A stretch of 64,000 nucleotides of DNA from Psychrobacter sp. P11G3 (GTDB lineage Bacteria; Pseudomonadota; Gammaproteobacteria; Pseudomonadales; Moraxellaceae): the NCBI RefSeq assembly GCF_001435845.1, contig NZ_CM003596.1, positions 496,001 to 560,000 of the forward strand, given 5' to 3'. Both the position numbers and the translations under genes were made by a program. Below, one piece after another: positions 9,269-19,105 of the stretch; position 1 is the stretch's first letter, and each line of letters begins with the position of its first letter. Below the pieces are notes generated by a model that saw only the letters and a list, made by a program, of their open reading frames with translations, made no database searches and was not told the DNA's origin.

Positions 9269-11755
9269 ATGGCAAAAGAAGTAGCGAATGAAGTCAAGGT
9301 ATCTACTATGTCTACCTCTGATCATGCGCTACTTTCGCCATCGTCACAGTACCAATCACCGCCAAAGCAACTGGCAGTAGTTGGTAAAGGTATGTGCCGC
9401 AATAACTTGCTACTCTCGCAAGTGTTGCAAGCTGATATTCAGCGCTGGTATCCTTGGTCAGGCTTGCAACAAAGCCTGATAAATCGCAAGAAAAAACCAC
9501 AACCTGAGGCATTTATTGGATGGGGGCACAAGAAAAGTTTCCAACGAGCTGATAAAGCTGCCACCCGTCAGGACCTGAATACTTTAAGTATTGAAGATGG
9601 ATTTTTGCGTTCATTGGATTCAGGTATTAGTAGTCGCCATGGCTTAAGCGTGGTTGTCGATGACATTGGCATCTACTTTGATATGACGCACCACTCCCGC
9701 CTCGAGCAGTTGATTATTGAGCACACCAAGAGTACTAGCAGTAACCGCGCAGTGGACGAGGCACGTGCTCGTCATCTGATGGCACGTATATGCGAAGAAA
9801 AACTGAGTAAATATAATTCAATGGTTGATTGTCCGTCGTTGGATAAATTGATTAATGAAGAAAATATTAGCGAAAAAGAAAACGCTTCACAATCACATAT
9901 CCTATTGATTGACCAAGTAGCAGGTGATGCCTCTGTTAAAGGTGCTGGTGCGAATAAACGTCAATTTAAGAAAATGCTAAAATCTGCATGTCGCAACCAT
10001 CCTAACGCCCATATTTGGATAAAGGCTCATCCTGCGTCAAAATCAGGCTATTTATCCAACTTAAAACTGCCTAAAAATGTTAGGTTATTGACAGAGTCTC
10101 TCAATCCTATTGAGCTTCTTAAACAAGTAAGTGAGGTCTATACCGTCAGCTCACATATGGGCTTTGAAGCATTAATGCTAGGTAAAAAAGTACATTGCTT
10201 TGGAGTCAGCTGGTATAGTGGTTGGGGGCTGACCGATGACACTAATGCACCTAGAAATTTACTTAGATCAGTTCAGAAACGTCGTTTAGAGTCAGCTGAG
10301 ACACTTCTCAGTAATAGAGATTTGTCAAACTCAGCAATGTTTCCTGCGACGTCACATAAAACGCTTAAAACGACGTTAGCAACATTGTTTTATAGTGCTT
10401 ATATTGATTACAGTCGTTATGTAGATCCAGCAACGAAACAAGCTTGTGATATCGATGCAGCCATCGAATGGCTAGTGACCAATCGGCGATGGCAAGTGCG
10501 CCTTGAAGGCGATTTGACAGTATATGAATTTAGTCGTTGGAAGCTACCATTTGTCAGAGCCTTTGCAGACCTACCGCGTACGACATTATTCGTTAAACCA
10601 AAGCCACGTCTAAAAAACCTGTTACATCCAGACCATTTCCGTGTCAATTTCAGCCAACCTTTATTGGTATGGGGTTTGGCCAAACGTCAGCAAGTACAGA
10701 AGAAACTACAGAGTAAACTTGTTGAGCAAATTTTAGATATGCCAGCTATTTATTGTATGGAAGATGGGTTTATCCGATCAAATGGTTTAGGTGCTACTTT
10801 ATTGGCACCACTGTCTGTTGTGATAGATAAGCAAGGTATTTATTACGATGCGACCCAGCCTTCAGACTTAGAAACATTGCTGCAAAATTGTCAGCCACTG
10901 AGTTCTGAACAGCGTCTTCGCGTAAACAAACTGCAAGACAAACTGCTGAATCAGCGGGTAAGTAAATACAATGTTGGGGTTGGTATAGATGTTTCTAGTA
11001 TTCAAAATAACTCGTGGATGCAGGATGCCAAAATATCTGGAAGACGACGCGTTCTCATTATCGGTCAGGTAGAGGACGATTTGTCAGTACAGTACTGCGG
11101 CTCCACAATAAAGACAAACAGTGGTCTGATCGAACGTGTACGACAAGATAACCCAGACGCTTATTTGATTTATAAGCCGCATCCCGATGTTGAAGCAGGA
11201 TTGCGAGCAGGTAAAGTATCAGAAGCCCATCTACGACAAGTTCAAGCGGTTGCCTACGATACTGCGATGCCTGATTGCTTAGAATGGGTGGATGAGGTTC
11301 ATACGATCAGCTCACTGACTGGTTTTGAAGCGTTGCTGCGAGGGTTGGACGTTACCTGTTATGGATTGCCGTTTTATGCAGGGTGGGGGTTAACCACAGA
11401 TATTGACGAGCAGTCATTACCGAAAGCGACTTACCTAAAAAGACGTCAACGAGACATGTCTTTGTCTCTTGAACAGCTAATATATGGCGCACTTATATGC
11501 TACCCGTTGTATCGTCTACCTGATGGCTATGGATTAGCACAAGTAGAGCAGGTGATTGATTATTTGTATCCTCTCAAAGACTCACAGCTGCTTGCGAGTA
11601 ATGAAGAATCGCAATCTGAAATGGCTAGTACTTTAAATAGTTCATCTAAGACTGTGGCCTTGCCTTTATCTACAAAATTGAAACGTCACGCGACTATGCG
11701 TTTTATGCAGCAGCGTCATCGATGGCAGCAGAAATTGCGTAAAACGTCTCGTTAA
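9269..11755 (+). CDS. kpsC: Capsule Kdo-linker glycosyltransferase KpsC (two-module)
   Basis: KpsC extends the beta-linked poly-Kdo linker on lysophosphatidylglycerol that anchors group 2 capsules. The 828-residue protein is an internal duplication. SIEDGFLRS at about residue 107 recurs as CMEDGFIRS near 496, and SSHMGFEALMLG near 293, followed by WYSGWGL, recurs as SSLTGFEALLRG near 680, followed by FYAGWGL. This matches the tandem GT99/GT107 modules known for KpsC, whose two halves make alternating beta-2,4 and beta-2,7 bonds. An AAAGG lies about ten bases before the ATG. The C-terminal 60 residues are basic and low in complexity. Confidence 0.93.
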   Translation: MAKEVANEVKVSTMSTSDHALLSPSSQYQSPPKQLAVVGKGMCRNNLLLSQVLQADIQRWYPWSGLQQSLINRKKKPQPEAFIGWGHKKSFQRADKAATRQDLNTLSIEDGFLRSLDSGISSRHGLSVVVDDIGIYFDMTHHSRLEQLIIEHTKSTSSNRAVDEARARHLMARICEEKLSKYNSMVDCPSLDKLINEENISEKENASQSHILLIDQVAGDASVKGAGANKRQFKKMLKSACRNHPNAHIWIKAHPASKSGYLSNLKLPKNVRLLTESLNPIELLKQVSEVYTVSSHMGFEALMLGKKVHCFGVSWYSGWGLTDDTNAPRNLLRSVQKRRLESAETLLSNRDLSNSAMFPATSHKTLKTTLATLFYSAYIDYSRYVDPATKQACDIDAAIEWLVTNRRWQVRLEGDLTVYEFSRWKLPFVRAFADLPRTTLFVKPKPRLKNLLHPDHFRVNFSQPLLVWGLAKRQQVQKKLQSKLVEQILDMPAIYCMEDGFIRSNGLGATLLAPLSVVIDKQGIYYDATQPSDLETLLQNCQPLSSEQRLRVNKLQDKLLNQRVSKYNVGVGIDVSSIQNNSWMQDAKISGRRRVLIIGQVEDDLSVQYCGSTIKTNSGLIERVRQDNPDAYLIYKPHPDVEAGLRAGKVSEAHLRQVQAVAYDTAMPDCLEWVDEVHTISSLTGFEALLRGLDVTCYGLPFYAGWGLTTDIDEQSLPKATYLKRRQRDMSLSLEQLIYGALICYPLYRLPDGYGLAQVEQVIDYLYPLKDSQLLASNEESQSEMASTLNSSSKTVALPLSTKLKRHATMRFMQQRHRWQQKLRKTSR

Positions 11756-11783
11756 TTTACCAGAGTAGCACCGTATAATTGCA

Positions 11784-11814
11784 TTGCGACAAATAGGTGC
11801 TTTTTCGGTATAAT
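11784..11814 (+). promoter_or_regulatory. Candidate internal promoter before kpsS
   Basis: A perfect TATAAT lies at 11809-11814, with TTGCGA 19 bases upstream, in the 145-bp gap between kpsC and kpsS. Just before it AGCACC (11768-11773) and GGTGCT (11796-11801) could pair, followed by a short T run. The gap may hold an attenuator plus a secondary promoter. The spacer is longer than ideal. Confidence 0.35.
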
Positions 11815-11900
11815 CACTTTTACGCTATGTGTTTTCACATGGTTGCATAACCTTTCTCATTTTTATCTCTTATTTTCTCATTTAATGGTAGCCCTGTATT

Positions 11901-13142
11901 ATGGCAGCTTCGATGTCTCATTTGCTTACTCATCGACACGTCTTGCTACTACAAGGAAAAATGGGTGGGTTTTTTAATCGCTTTTCGTCATTCTTGCAGA
12001 CTCAAGATATTAAAGTAAGCAAAATCAATTTTAATGCAGGCGATGCCTTTTTTTATCATCACGACAATACTTACGAATATACCAATACGTTAGCGCAATT
12101 TTCCTCTTGGTTGCAGGCGTTCATTAAAGAAAATGCCATTGATGCGATTGTATGCTTTGGCGATTGTCGACCGCATCATACTCAAGCAGCGTGTGTTAGT
12201 GAGAAGCTGGGTATTTCATTCTTTGTCTTTGAAGAGGGGTACTTGCGTCCTGATTACATTACCTTGCAAGAACATGGGATTAATGGCTATTCACGTCTAA
12301 ACACTGCTGAGATTAAAGCACTTAAGAAAGCCAATGATCAGCCTCTATACACACATAATCGATTTTATCGCCTCAGTATCGCGGCCATCGTCTATTACAT
12401 TATTGCTTGGCTTTATAAAAGCCGTTATCCACATTATTCGCATTATCGTGGCATGACCGCTTGGCAAGAGGCCATCGCTTGGTTAAAAGCACCGTGGCGG
12501 AAGCTACGAGGATATTTGCCAGATAAACACCTGCAAAATAGACTGACCAAGCAAGAAAATAACAATTACTTTTTGATTAGTTTACAAGTACATAATGACT
12601 CACAGATTACCCATCATAGTGATTATCGTGATGTGGTACAGTTCATTGACGAGTCTATCGCAAGCTTTGCAAATTTTGCTAAGCAAAAACAGTTACTCGT
12701 GTTTAAGCATCATCCGTTGGATCGTGGTCATAGAGACTATCGGGAGCTGGTAGCTAGCCTAGCTGAGCGCTATCAAGTATCTCATCGTGTTTTCTATGGT
12801 TGTGATATGCACCTGCCAACTTTGATGAAATATAGTATTGGCATGGTGACTATTAACAGTACGACAGGCTTGCAGTCGGTTTATCATAAAAAACCCACTA
12901 AGGTTATGGGTCGTGCAATTTACGATATTCCTAAGCTAACAGATCAAAAGCCGCTTGATGATTTTTGGCAGCAGCCTAAGGGCCCAGATAATGAATTTTA
13001 TTTGAGATTTCGTGAGTACCTGATAGAGCAAACTCAAATAAATGGTGCTTTTTATGGCAGATCGCCATGGATGTATAAGTATCTGTACCAAATTGGCAGT
13101 GAAACGACAGACGTAGATATGTCTAAAACCAATTTACCCTAG
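11901..13142 (+). CDS. kpsS: Capsule Kdo-linker initiating transferase KpsS
   Basis: KpsS adds the first Kdo to lysophosphatidylglycerol in group 2 capsule synthesis, acting with KpsC at the inner membrane. The 413-residue protein shows the KpsS/LipB start LLLQGKMGGFFNRF, the CFGDCRPHH block, FVFEEGYLRPDY, and the late MVTINSTTGLQSVYHKKP motif, where the TGL helix is shared with KpsC. The KHHPLDRGHRDY segment is typical of the Capsule_synth family. It is the last gene of the cluster. No terminator is obvious after it, and no export, modification or glycan-polymerising gene follows. Confidence 0.92.
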   Translation: MAASMSHLLTHRHVLLLQGKMGGFFNRFSSFLQTQDIKVSKINFNAGDAFFYHHDNTYEYTNTLAQFSSWLQAFIKENAIDAIVCFGDCRPHHTQAACVSEKLGISFFVFEEGYLRPDYITLQEHGINGYSRLNTAEIKALKKANDQPLYTHNRFYRLSIAAIVYYIIAWLYKSRYPHYSHYRGMTAWQEAIAWLKAPWRKLRGYLPDKHLQNRLTKQENNNYFLISLQVHNDSQITHHSDYRDVVQFIDESIASFANFAKQKQLLVFKHHPLDRGHRDYRELVASLAERYQVSHRVFYGCDMHLPTLMKYSIGMVTINSTTGLQSVYHKKPTKVMGRAIYDIPKLTDQKPLDDFWQQPKGPDNEFYLRFREYLIEQTQINGAFYGRSPWMYKYLYQIGSETTDVDMSKTNLP

Positions 13143-13501
13143 TTATTTATTTTTCTTTCTAAGAAGTCATAGTAACTATAATGGTATCTATATAAAGAAA
13201 CGAAGTTCAACAAGTGTAACGATTGTTGCGTTATCCTTTTTTAGCTGGTCATTTCATCTGTAAGTCACATCTCTTCTAACAAAATCGCCTTACTTTGCAG
13301 TGGAAAACTGCTAGAATACTCTTTTATGTCTGCGCATAAGAGTTAATGTGCTTGGCTATGGATTTTAGACGGTAGTATTAGCCCAATCGGCTTGTTATAA
13401 CGGCTGACCTTCAAAGAAGTACAAGCATCTTATCAATTGTATCTGACAATATTTATTTTTTAGTTTTATTATTCTATCACCCTTAATTTAGTAGGCGCTT
13501 T
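13143..13501. other. Intergenic, kpsS to lepA, no gene seen
   Basis: About 360 bp, AT-rich, with no convincing open frame, RNA or terminator. A TAGAAT at 13312-13317 resembles a -10 box but lacks a -35 at useful spacing. It probably holds the lepA promoter, which I could not place. Confidence 0.5.
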
Positions 13502-15301
13502 GTGACTGCATTAGCCAATATTCGTAACTTTTCAATCATTGCCCACATTGATCATGGTAAGTCGACGCTTGCCGATCGTTTTATTCAAATGTGCGGTGCC
13601 TTGCAAGATCGCGAGATGCAGGCGCAGGTGCTCGACTCAATGGATATTGAGCGTGAGCGCGGTATCACTATCAAAGCACAGTCAGTAACACTGTTTTATG
13701 ATCATCCAAATGGTGAGCGCTATCAGCTTAACTTTATTGATACCCCGGGCCACGTTGACTTCTCATATGAAGTTTCGCGTTCATTAGCAGCTTGTGAAGG
13801 TGCGCTGTTGGTTGTTGATGCCGCTCAAGGCGTAGAAGCGCAGTCAGTGGCCAATTGCTATACAGCCGTTGATCAAGGCTTAGAAGTCATGGCGGTGTTA
13901 AATAAGATTGATTTGCCGCAAGTTGAGCCTGAGCGCGTCATTCAAGAAATTGAAGATATTATCGGTATCGATGCCGTTGATGCACCGCGAGTATCAGCCA
14001 AATCTGGTCTGGGTGTTGATAAGCTGCTAGAAGCGCTAGTAGAGTTTATTCCGGCACCAACTGGTGATCGTGAAGCACCACTGCAAGCACTAATTATTGA
14101 CTCTTGGTTCGATAATTATTTGGGCGTGGTCTCATTGGTACGTGTGCGTGAAGGTACTATACGTAAAGGTGACAAGTTATATATCAAATCGACTCAAGAG
14201 GCACATCTAGTTGGCTCGATTGGTGTCTTTACCCCTAAACCTGTAGATACGGGTGTTTTAGAAGCAGGGGAAGTAGGCTTTGTTATTGCGGGTATTAAGG
14301 ATATTGCCGGAGCACCAGTAGGCGATACTATGACTCATGCTAAGACCCCTGATGTGGATCGTATCCCAGGCTTTAAACAAGTCACGCCACAAGTCTATTC
14401 TGGTATGTTTCCAGTGGATTCGAGTGATTTTGAAAAATTCCGTGAAGCTTTGCAAAAACTGCAAATCAATGACGCTTCGCTGTTTTTTGAGCCAGATACG
14501 TCGGATGCGCTTGGCTTTGGTTTCCGCTGTGGCTTCTTGGGTATGCTACATATGGAGATTATCCAAGAGCGTCTAGAGCGTGAATATGATCTAGATTTGA
14601 TCACGACGGCACCCTCAGTTATTTACGAAATTGAGAAAAAGAACGGTGATGTAATCTATGTAGATAACCCCTCACATCTACCTGAGCCAAACAACATTGA
14701 AGAGTTCCGTGAGCCAATTGCCCGCTGTCAAATTTTGGTACCGCAAGAGTTCTTAGGCAATGTAATGACGCTATGTATTGAGCGTCGCGGCGTTCAGGTT
14801 GATATGCGTTTTATGGGTCGACAAGTACAGCTGATATTTGATATTCCAATGGGCGAAGTTGTCATGGATTTCTTTGATCGTCTGAAGTCGGTTTCACGTG
14901 GCTTTGCATCGCTTGATTATAACTTCGAGCGCTATCAAGCTGACAAGCTAGTAAGAGTTGATGTACTAATCAATGGCGATAAAGTCGATGCCTTAGCGAT
15001 GATCGTGCACGAAACCCAATCACGTTATCGTGGTAATGCTCTAGTTACTAAGATGAAAGAGCTGATTCCACGTCAAATGTTTGATGTCGCCATTCAAGCA
15101 GCTATCGGTAGCCAAATCATTGGTCGTAGTACGGTAAAAGCCATGCGTAAAGACGTATTAGCAAAATGCTATGGTGGCGATGTTTCACGTAAGAAAAAGC
15201 TATTGTCCAAGCAAAAAGCTGGTAAAAAACGTATGAAGCAAGTAGGTAACGTGGAAATTCCACAAGAAGCCTTCTTAGCTGTGTTGCAAGTTGATAGCTA
15301 A
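13502..15301 (+). CDS. lepA: Elongation factor 4 (LepA), ribosome back-translocating GTPase
   Basis: EF-4 is a translational GTPase that acts on stalled or mistranslocated ribosomes. G1 is AHIDHGKST at residues 14-22; the switch region contains [12 protein letters not shown]3 is DTPGHVDFS and G4 is NKIDLP. Domains II, III and V follow, then the LepA-specific C-terminal domain ending with [17 protein letters not shown], which is diagnostic against EF-G and TypA. The 599-residue length is standard. The start is a GTG at 13502. It heads the lepA-lepB-DUF4845-rnc-era-recO-pdxJ run common in gammaproteobacteria. Confidence 0.97.
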   Translation: MTALANIRNFSIIAHIDHGKSTLADRFIQMCGALQDREMQAQVLDSMDIERERGITIKAQSVTLFYDHPNGERYQLNFIDTPGHVDFSYEVSRSLAACEGALLVVDAAQGVEAQSVANCYTAVDQGLEVMAVLNKIDLPQVEPERVIQEIEDIIGIDAVDAPRVSAKSGLGVDKLLEALVEFIPAPTGDREAPLQALIIDSWFDNYLGVVSLVRVREGTIRKGDKLYIKSTQEAHLVGSIGVFTPKPVDTGVLEAGEVGFVIAGIKDIAGAPVGDTMTHAKTPDVDRIPGFKQVTPQVYSGMFPVDSSDFEKFREALQKLQINDASLFFEPDTSDALGFGFRCGFLGMLHMEIIQERLEREYDLDLITTAPSVIYEIEKKNGDVIYVDNPSHLPEPNNIEEFREPIARCQILVPQEFLGNVMTLCIERRGVQVDMRFMGRQVQLIFDIPMGEVVMDFFDRLKSVSRGFASLDYNFERYQADKLVRVDVLINGDKVDALAMIVHETQSRYRGNALVTKMKELIPRQMFDVAIQAAIGSQIIGRSTVKAMRKDVLAKCYGGDVSRKKKLLSKQKAGKKRMKQVGNVEIPQEAFLAVLQVDS

Positions 15302-15403
15302 TCGCTAAACGTAACCTAAGATAGTCATTGTAGATAACAGTCAAATGTAGTGAGTCTTATCGTAAAGGTGTTAGATAAGCCGCTCGTTAATAGGCAATTT
15401 GGT

Positions 15404-16306
15404 ATGGATTTTGATTTTAATTTAATTTTAGTGCCGTTAACTATAGTCCTAGGAATTGTTTGGCTGTTAGATAAGCTAGCGCTCAAACAGCGCAAAACTC
15501 GTGGTCGAGGTCAAGAAGGCTTACTAGTTCGTTGGGCTTATGACTTTTTTCCTGTGTTAGCAGTGGTATTGATAGTACGCTCATTTTTAATTGAGCCTTT
15601 TAATATCCCATCATCGTCTATGGTGCCAACGCTATATACGGGTGACTTTATTGCCGTCAATAAGTATGCATATGGCGTGCGCCTGCCGCTAACTTATAAT
15701 AAGGTACTAGATACTGGTGAACCTGAGCATGGCGATGTAGCAGTGTTTCGCTATCCTGAAAACCCGAGCATTTATTATATTAAACGCGTTATTGGTTTGC
15801 CTGGCGATAGCGTAAGTTATAGCCAAGGCACGCTGTCTATCAATGACGTACCTGTTGAGACTAAGTCTGTAGATTTCGCGGCAAATGCTGAATTGACTTC
15901 ACAGCTATACTTACCAGGTCAAGTTGGTCCAGGTCAAGTACTGACCGAAGAGAGTGCTTCTGCAATGGGTCAACAAGAAGAAGACGCGGCACAATATTTC
16001 GAAGAAATACAAGGTGACAATAAGCACCTCGTGCGCTATTTAGATGGCATGAACAGTTCACAGTATGCGCCATTTTTGCAACAACAATCACCAGAAGTGG
16101 TGGAATCAGAAGGTACTGAGTGGCGCATTGACGTACCAGAAGGTCAGTATTTTGTGATGGGTGATAACCGAGATCGCAGTGCAGATGGTAGATTTTGGGG
16201 CTTCGTTCCGGATGAAAACCTAGCAGGTAAAGCTGTTTATATCTGGATGCATAAACCACCTGGTCTTAACCTACCGACCTTTGAGCGTAATGGTACTATC
16301 AATTAA
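15404..16306 (+). CDS. lepB: Signal peptidase I (LepB)
   Basis: LepB removes signal peptides from exported preproteins at the periplasmic face of the inner membrane. Two N-terminal helices are visible (LILVPLTIVLGIVWLL and VLAVVLIVRSFLI). The catalytic Ser is in PSSSM (about residue 72) and the general-base Lys in YYIKRVIGLPGD (residue 127). The conserved GDNRDRSADGRFWG box follows. ATG 15404 gives 301 residues and a start resembling E. coli LepB; a GTG at 15350 would add 18 residues but has no ribosome binding site. A stretch of about 75 residues (about 160-235) rich in Gln/Glu/Ser is inserted before the last box. Confidence 0.95.
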   Translation: MDFDFNLILVPLTIVLGIVWLLDKLALKQRKTRGRGQEGLLVRWAYDFFPVLAVVLIVRSFLIEPFNIPSSSMVPTLYTGDFIAVNKYAYGVRLPLTYNKVLDTGEPEHGDVAVFRYPENPSIYYIKRVIGLPGDSVSYSQGTLSINDVPVETKSVDFAANAELTSQLYLPGQVGPGQVLTEESASAMGQQEEDAAQYFEEIQGDNKHLVRYLDGMNSSQYAPFLQQQSPEVVESEGTEWRIDVPEGQYFVMGDNRDRSADGRFWGFVPDENLAGKAVYIWMHKPPGLNLPTFERNGTIN

Positions 16307-16437
16307 GGCAATGTGATTGCTTAGCGATTAATTTATCTATAATAGTTTTATGCTAATATCATTGCTATCTAATAAATAGCTATTTATTATTTATACACTT
16401 ATTCGAAATAGTCGTTTATCTTTAGAAGGATCTTATA

Positions 16438-16830
16438 ATGCAGCAATTATCTGGTTTGGCTACGCAGCGCGGCGCCAGTGTGACAAACATTGTTCTCATT
16501 ATTATGCTTTTGGGTATTGCGACTAAATTGACAGTAGCTATCGTACCAGCTCAAATTGGTGACTACCAATTGACCAAGGTATTAAGTGCACAGCTAAAAG
16601 AAGCCAATAGTAATAACGAAACAGCTAAGCAATTCGTTGAACGTGTCAACAAACAGTTATCTATCAATGCTGACTATGATACCAAGGCAGAAGATGTATT
16701 TACCTTTACCGATAAAAAAATAGGTCAATTGGCTATCTATAAAGAATATGCAGTGACTAATAACTTTTTTAGCAATGTCGACATCGTGAACCGTTTCGAA
16801 GGTAACATCGAGATGGCAACAGCAGAGTAA
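16438..16830 (+). CDS. DUF4845 family membrane-anchored protein
   Basis: A 130-residue protein with one N-terminal membrane helix (about residues 17-36, IVLIIMLLGIATKLTVAIVP) and a soluble C-terminal part beginning PAQIGDYQL. This gene is regularly found between lepB and rnc in gammaproteobacteria, and the family is classed as DUF4845; its function is unknown. The N-terminus, with a hydrophobic helix after a short polar leader, looks faintly pilin-like but has no prepilin cleavage site. AAGGA lies a good distance before the ATG. About 100 bp separate it from rnc. Confidence 0.85.
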   Translation: MQQLSGLATQRGASVTNIVLIIMLLGIATKLTVAIVPAQIGDYQLTKVLSAQLKEANSNNETAKQFVERVNKQLSINADYDTKAEDVFTFTDKKIGQLAIYKEYAVTNNFFSNVDIVNRFEGNIEMATAE

Positions 16831-16932
16831 GCCATCATAGTACGACATAGCACATTCATTATTTCATAAAATATATCAAATAATATTATTAAACTAAATC
16901 TGTCAAGCAGAAGGGATAACCACAAACCACGC

Positions 16933-17730
16933 ATGAAACCAACTTCGCACCATTCCCAAGCGGTTCCTACTTCCCAAAAAAATAGTACGTCTGTTGACAC
17001 GCTTGTTGTTAGCTCAGAATTTATTCAGCGGTTAGCAGTATTAACGCGTAAGTTAGGCTATGAGTTCAATGACTTGAGCCTACCTAAACTTGCGTTAACG
17101 CATCGCTCATTTGATAGTAAAAAAAACTATGAGCGCTTAGAGTTTTTAGGTGATGCACTGTTGGGGATGATTGTGGGTGAAGCTTTATATCATCGTTATC
17201 CTAGTCAAAACGAAGGGCGCTTAACGCGTATGCGTGCGACGTTGGTGCGCCAAGAGTCGTTGGTAATTATCGCCCAAAACTTGGAGTTATCTAACCATCT
17301 TATATTAGGAGTAGGTGAGCGCAAAGGTGGTGGTCGCAATCGTGCTTCTATACTGGCGGATGCTGTAGAGTCTCTGATTGGTGCTATCTATTTAGACAGT
17401 CAAGATATGGATATTACTCGTAAATGTGTTCTCTCTTGGTATGGTGATCTGATTGATAATGTCAATGACCAAAAAGCGTTGAAGGATGCCAAGAGTCGGT
17501 TACAAGAGTGGCTACAATCTAAACAGTTTGACTTGCCTAATTACGAGCTCATGGAAACGCGTGGTAATGCACCGCATCAAATTTTCGTTGTACGTTGCCA
17601 TGTAAATATCAATAACTGTCCTGATATTACTGAATCTGGTGAGAGCCGCCGTATCGCTGAACAGAAAGCAGCAGAGCTTATGATTAATCAATTACATAAA
17701 TTGCCAGGATCTGCCAAAAAACGTGTATAG
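16933..17730 (+). CDS. rnc: Ribonuclease III
   Basis: RNase III cleaves double-stranded RNA, including 30S rRNA precursors. The signature ERLEFLGDALLG (metal-binding Glu and Asp) is near residues 64-75, with NEGRLTRMRATLVR next and the second acidic site in LADAVESLIGAIYLD. A dsRNA-binding domain occupies about the last 75 residues (DAKSRLQEWLQSKQFDLPNY to AEQKAAELMINQL). The 265-residue length includes about 30 extra N-terminal residues rich in Ser/Thr compared with E. coli (226). AGAAGGGA lies 17 bases before the ATG, so the start is not certain. The era gene follows, as usual. Confidence 0.95.
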   Translation: MKPTSHHSQAVPTSQKNSTSVDTLVVSSEFIQRLAVLTRKLGYEFNDLSLPKLALTHRSFDSKKNYERLEFLGDALLGMIVGEALYHRYPSQNEGRLTRMRATLVRQESLVIIAQNLELSNHLILGVGERKGGGRNRASILADAVESLIGAIYLDSQDMDITRKCVLSWYGDLIDNVNDQKALKDAKSRLQEWLQSKQFDLPNYELMETRGNAPHQIFVVRCHVNINNCPDITESGESRRIAEQKAAELMINQLHKLPGSAKKRV

Positions 17731-17926
17731 CCGATGTCTATTAATGCATTTTTAGATGCAGAATATTAGCTTAGATTGGTTTATAGCTTGCAAAACATAC
17801 ATTAAAACTACCTCACATATTATTTATTTTAAAACTTTAAATGTTTCTAGCCCGTTTTCAATGGTGACTGAATAAATTTAGCATCAACGACTGTTCAGCT
17901 AGTCACAAACCCTATAGGATTAACTT

Positions 17927-19042
17927 ATGAGCAATCATACTGATTTGCCATCAAACAATGAAGATAGCACCCAAAATTTGAGTGAGAATACAGATATTGA
18001 GTCAAGCCAAAACAATATCAAAGTTACCGAAGAGATTCATGCTATTGATGCAGAAGATATTGCATTAGACAATGATATGGCAATTGAAGAATTTTTTGCA
18101 CCAAGTGGCAATGCCCGTATGGCTGATGATTTTAGAGCAGGTTATGTCGCTATTGTTGGACGTCCAAATGTGGGCAAGTCAACTTTGATGAATCACTTAT
18201 TGGGTCAAAAGCTGTCTATCACCTCACGTAAACCGCAAACTACCCGTCATCGTATTCATGGCATTTTGTCAAACCATGAAATGCAAGCGGTGTTTGTTGA
18301 TACACCAGGTATTCACCGTAACGAAGTACGCGCTATCAATGAACGTATGAATAAAGCGGCGGTATCGGCGTTAGTAGATGTGGATTTAGTACTGTTTGTT
18401 GTTGATTCAGATCAATGGCGTGACGATGATTTATTGACCTTGCAAAAGCTCGGTGAGACCAATTTAACAGTCGTATTGGTTATCAATAAGTCAGATACTC
18501 TAAAAGATAAAGGCAGCGTGCTACCACTTATCGAAACTTTCAACGATAGTTTCGATTTTGCTGATATCGTTCCTGTATCTGCACTAAAAAATCAAAACTT
18601 AGATCGTTTGCAAGAAGTGATTGCTTCACATTTACCAGTCGCTGCGCCTATTTACGATACAGAACAAATCACAGATCGCTCTGAGCGATTTTTGGCAAGT
18701 GAAATCATTCGCGAAAAAATCATGCGTAGTGCGGGTGATGAAGTGCCATATGATTTAACCGTACAGATTGATGAGTTTAAAGACGAACCTGCACATACTG
18801 ATCCAAAAACAGGGCGTCCACGCAAAGCTTGTACTTTCATCGATGCGACTATATATGTTGAACGTGGTGGCCAAAAAGCCATCGTTATCGGTGATAAAGG
18901 TCAGCGTATCAAACAAGTTGGTATGGATGCTCGTAAAGATATGGAGCAGTTGTTCGGTAAAAAAATCATGTTAACTTTGTGGGTCAAAGTGAAACGTGGT
19001 TGGTCTGATGACGAGCGTGCGTTGACCAGTTTGGGCTATTGA
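17927..19042 (+). CDS. era: GTPase Era, with a long acidic N-terminal extension
   Basis: Era binds 16S rRNA and the 30S subunit during maturation. G1 is GRPNVGKST near residues 78-86, G3 is DTPGIH, and G4 is NKSD. The C-terminal KH domain contains the GDKGQRIKQVG loop. E. coli Era has about 301 residues; this one has 371 because some 62 acidic, Ser/Asn-rich residues precede the normal start. An internal ATG at 18119 (MADDFRAGYVAIVG) would give a standard Era, but it has no ribosome binding site, whereas ATG 17927 has AGGA at proper spacing. I keep the long form; both could be made. Confidence 0.93.
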   Translation: MSNHTDLPSNNEDSTQNLSENTDIESSQNNIKVTEEIHAIDAEDIALDNDMAIEEFFAPSGNARMADDFRAGYVAIVGRPNVGKSTLMNHLLGQKLSITSRKPQTTRHRIHGILSNHEMQAVFVDTPGIHRNEVRAINERMNKAAVSALVDVDLVLFVVDSDQWRDDDLLTLQKLGETNLTVVLVINKSDTLKDKGSVLPLIETFNDSFDFADIVPVSALKNQNLDRLQEVIASHLPVAAPIYDTEQITDRSERFLASEIIREKIMRSAGDEVPYDLTVQIDEFKDEPAHTDPKTGRPRKACTFIDATIYVERGGQKAIVIGDKGQRIKQVGMDARKDMEQLFGKKIMLTLWVKVKRGWSDDERALTSLGY

Positions 19043-19105
19043 TAGCGGTTAAGAACGAACGCTTCAAAAGCACTGTCTGCCTTTTAGCTATTTAGGTAAT
19101 AAAAA

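Noticed and set aside
15861..16259. 132-residue antisense open frame inside lepB
   Set aside because: Antisense to a well-conserved gene with no ribosome binding site or family resemblance.
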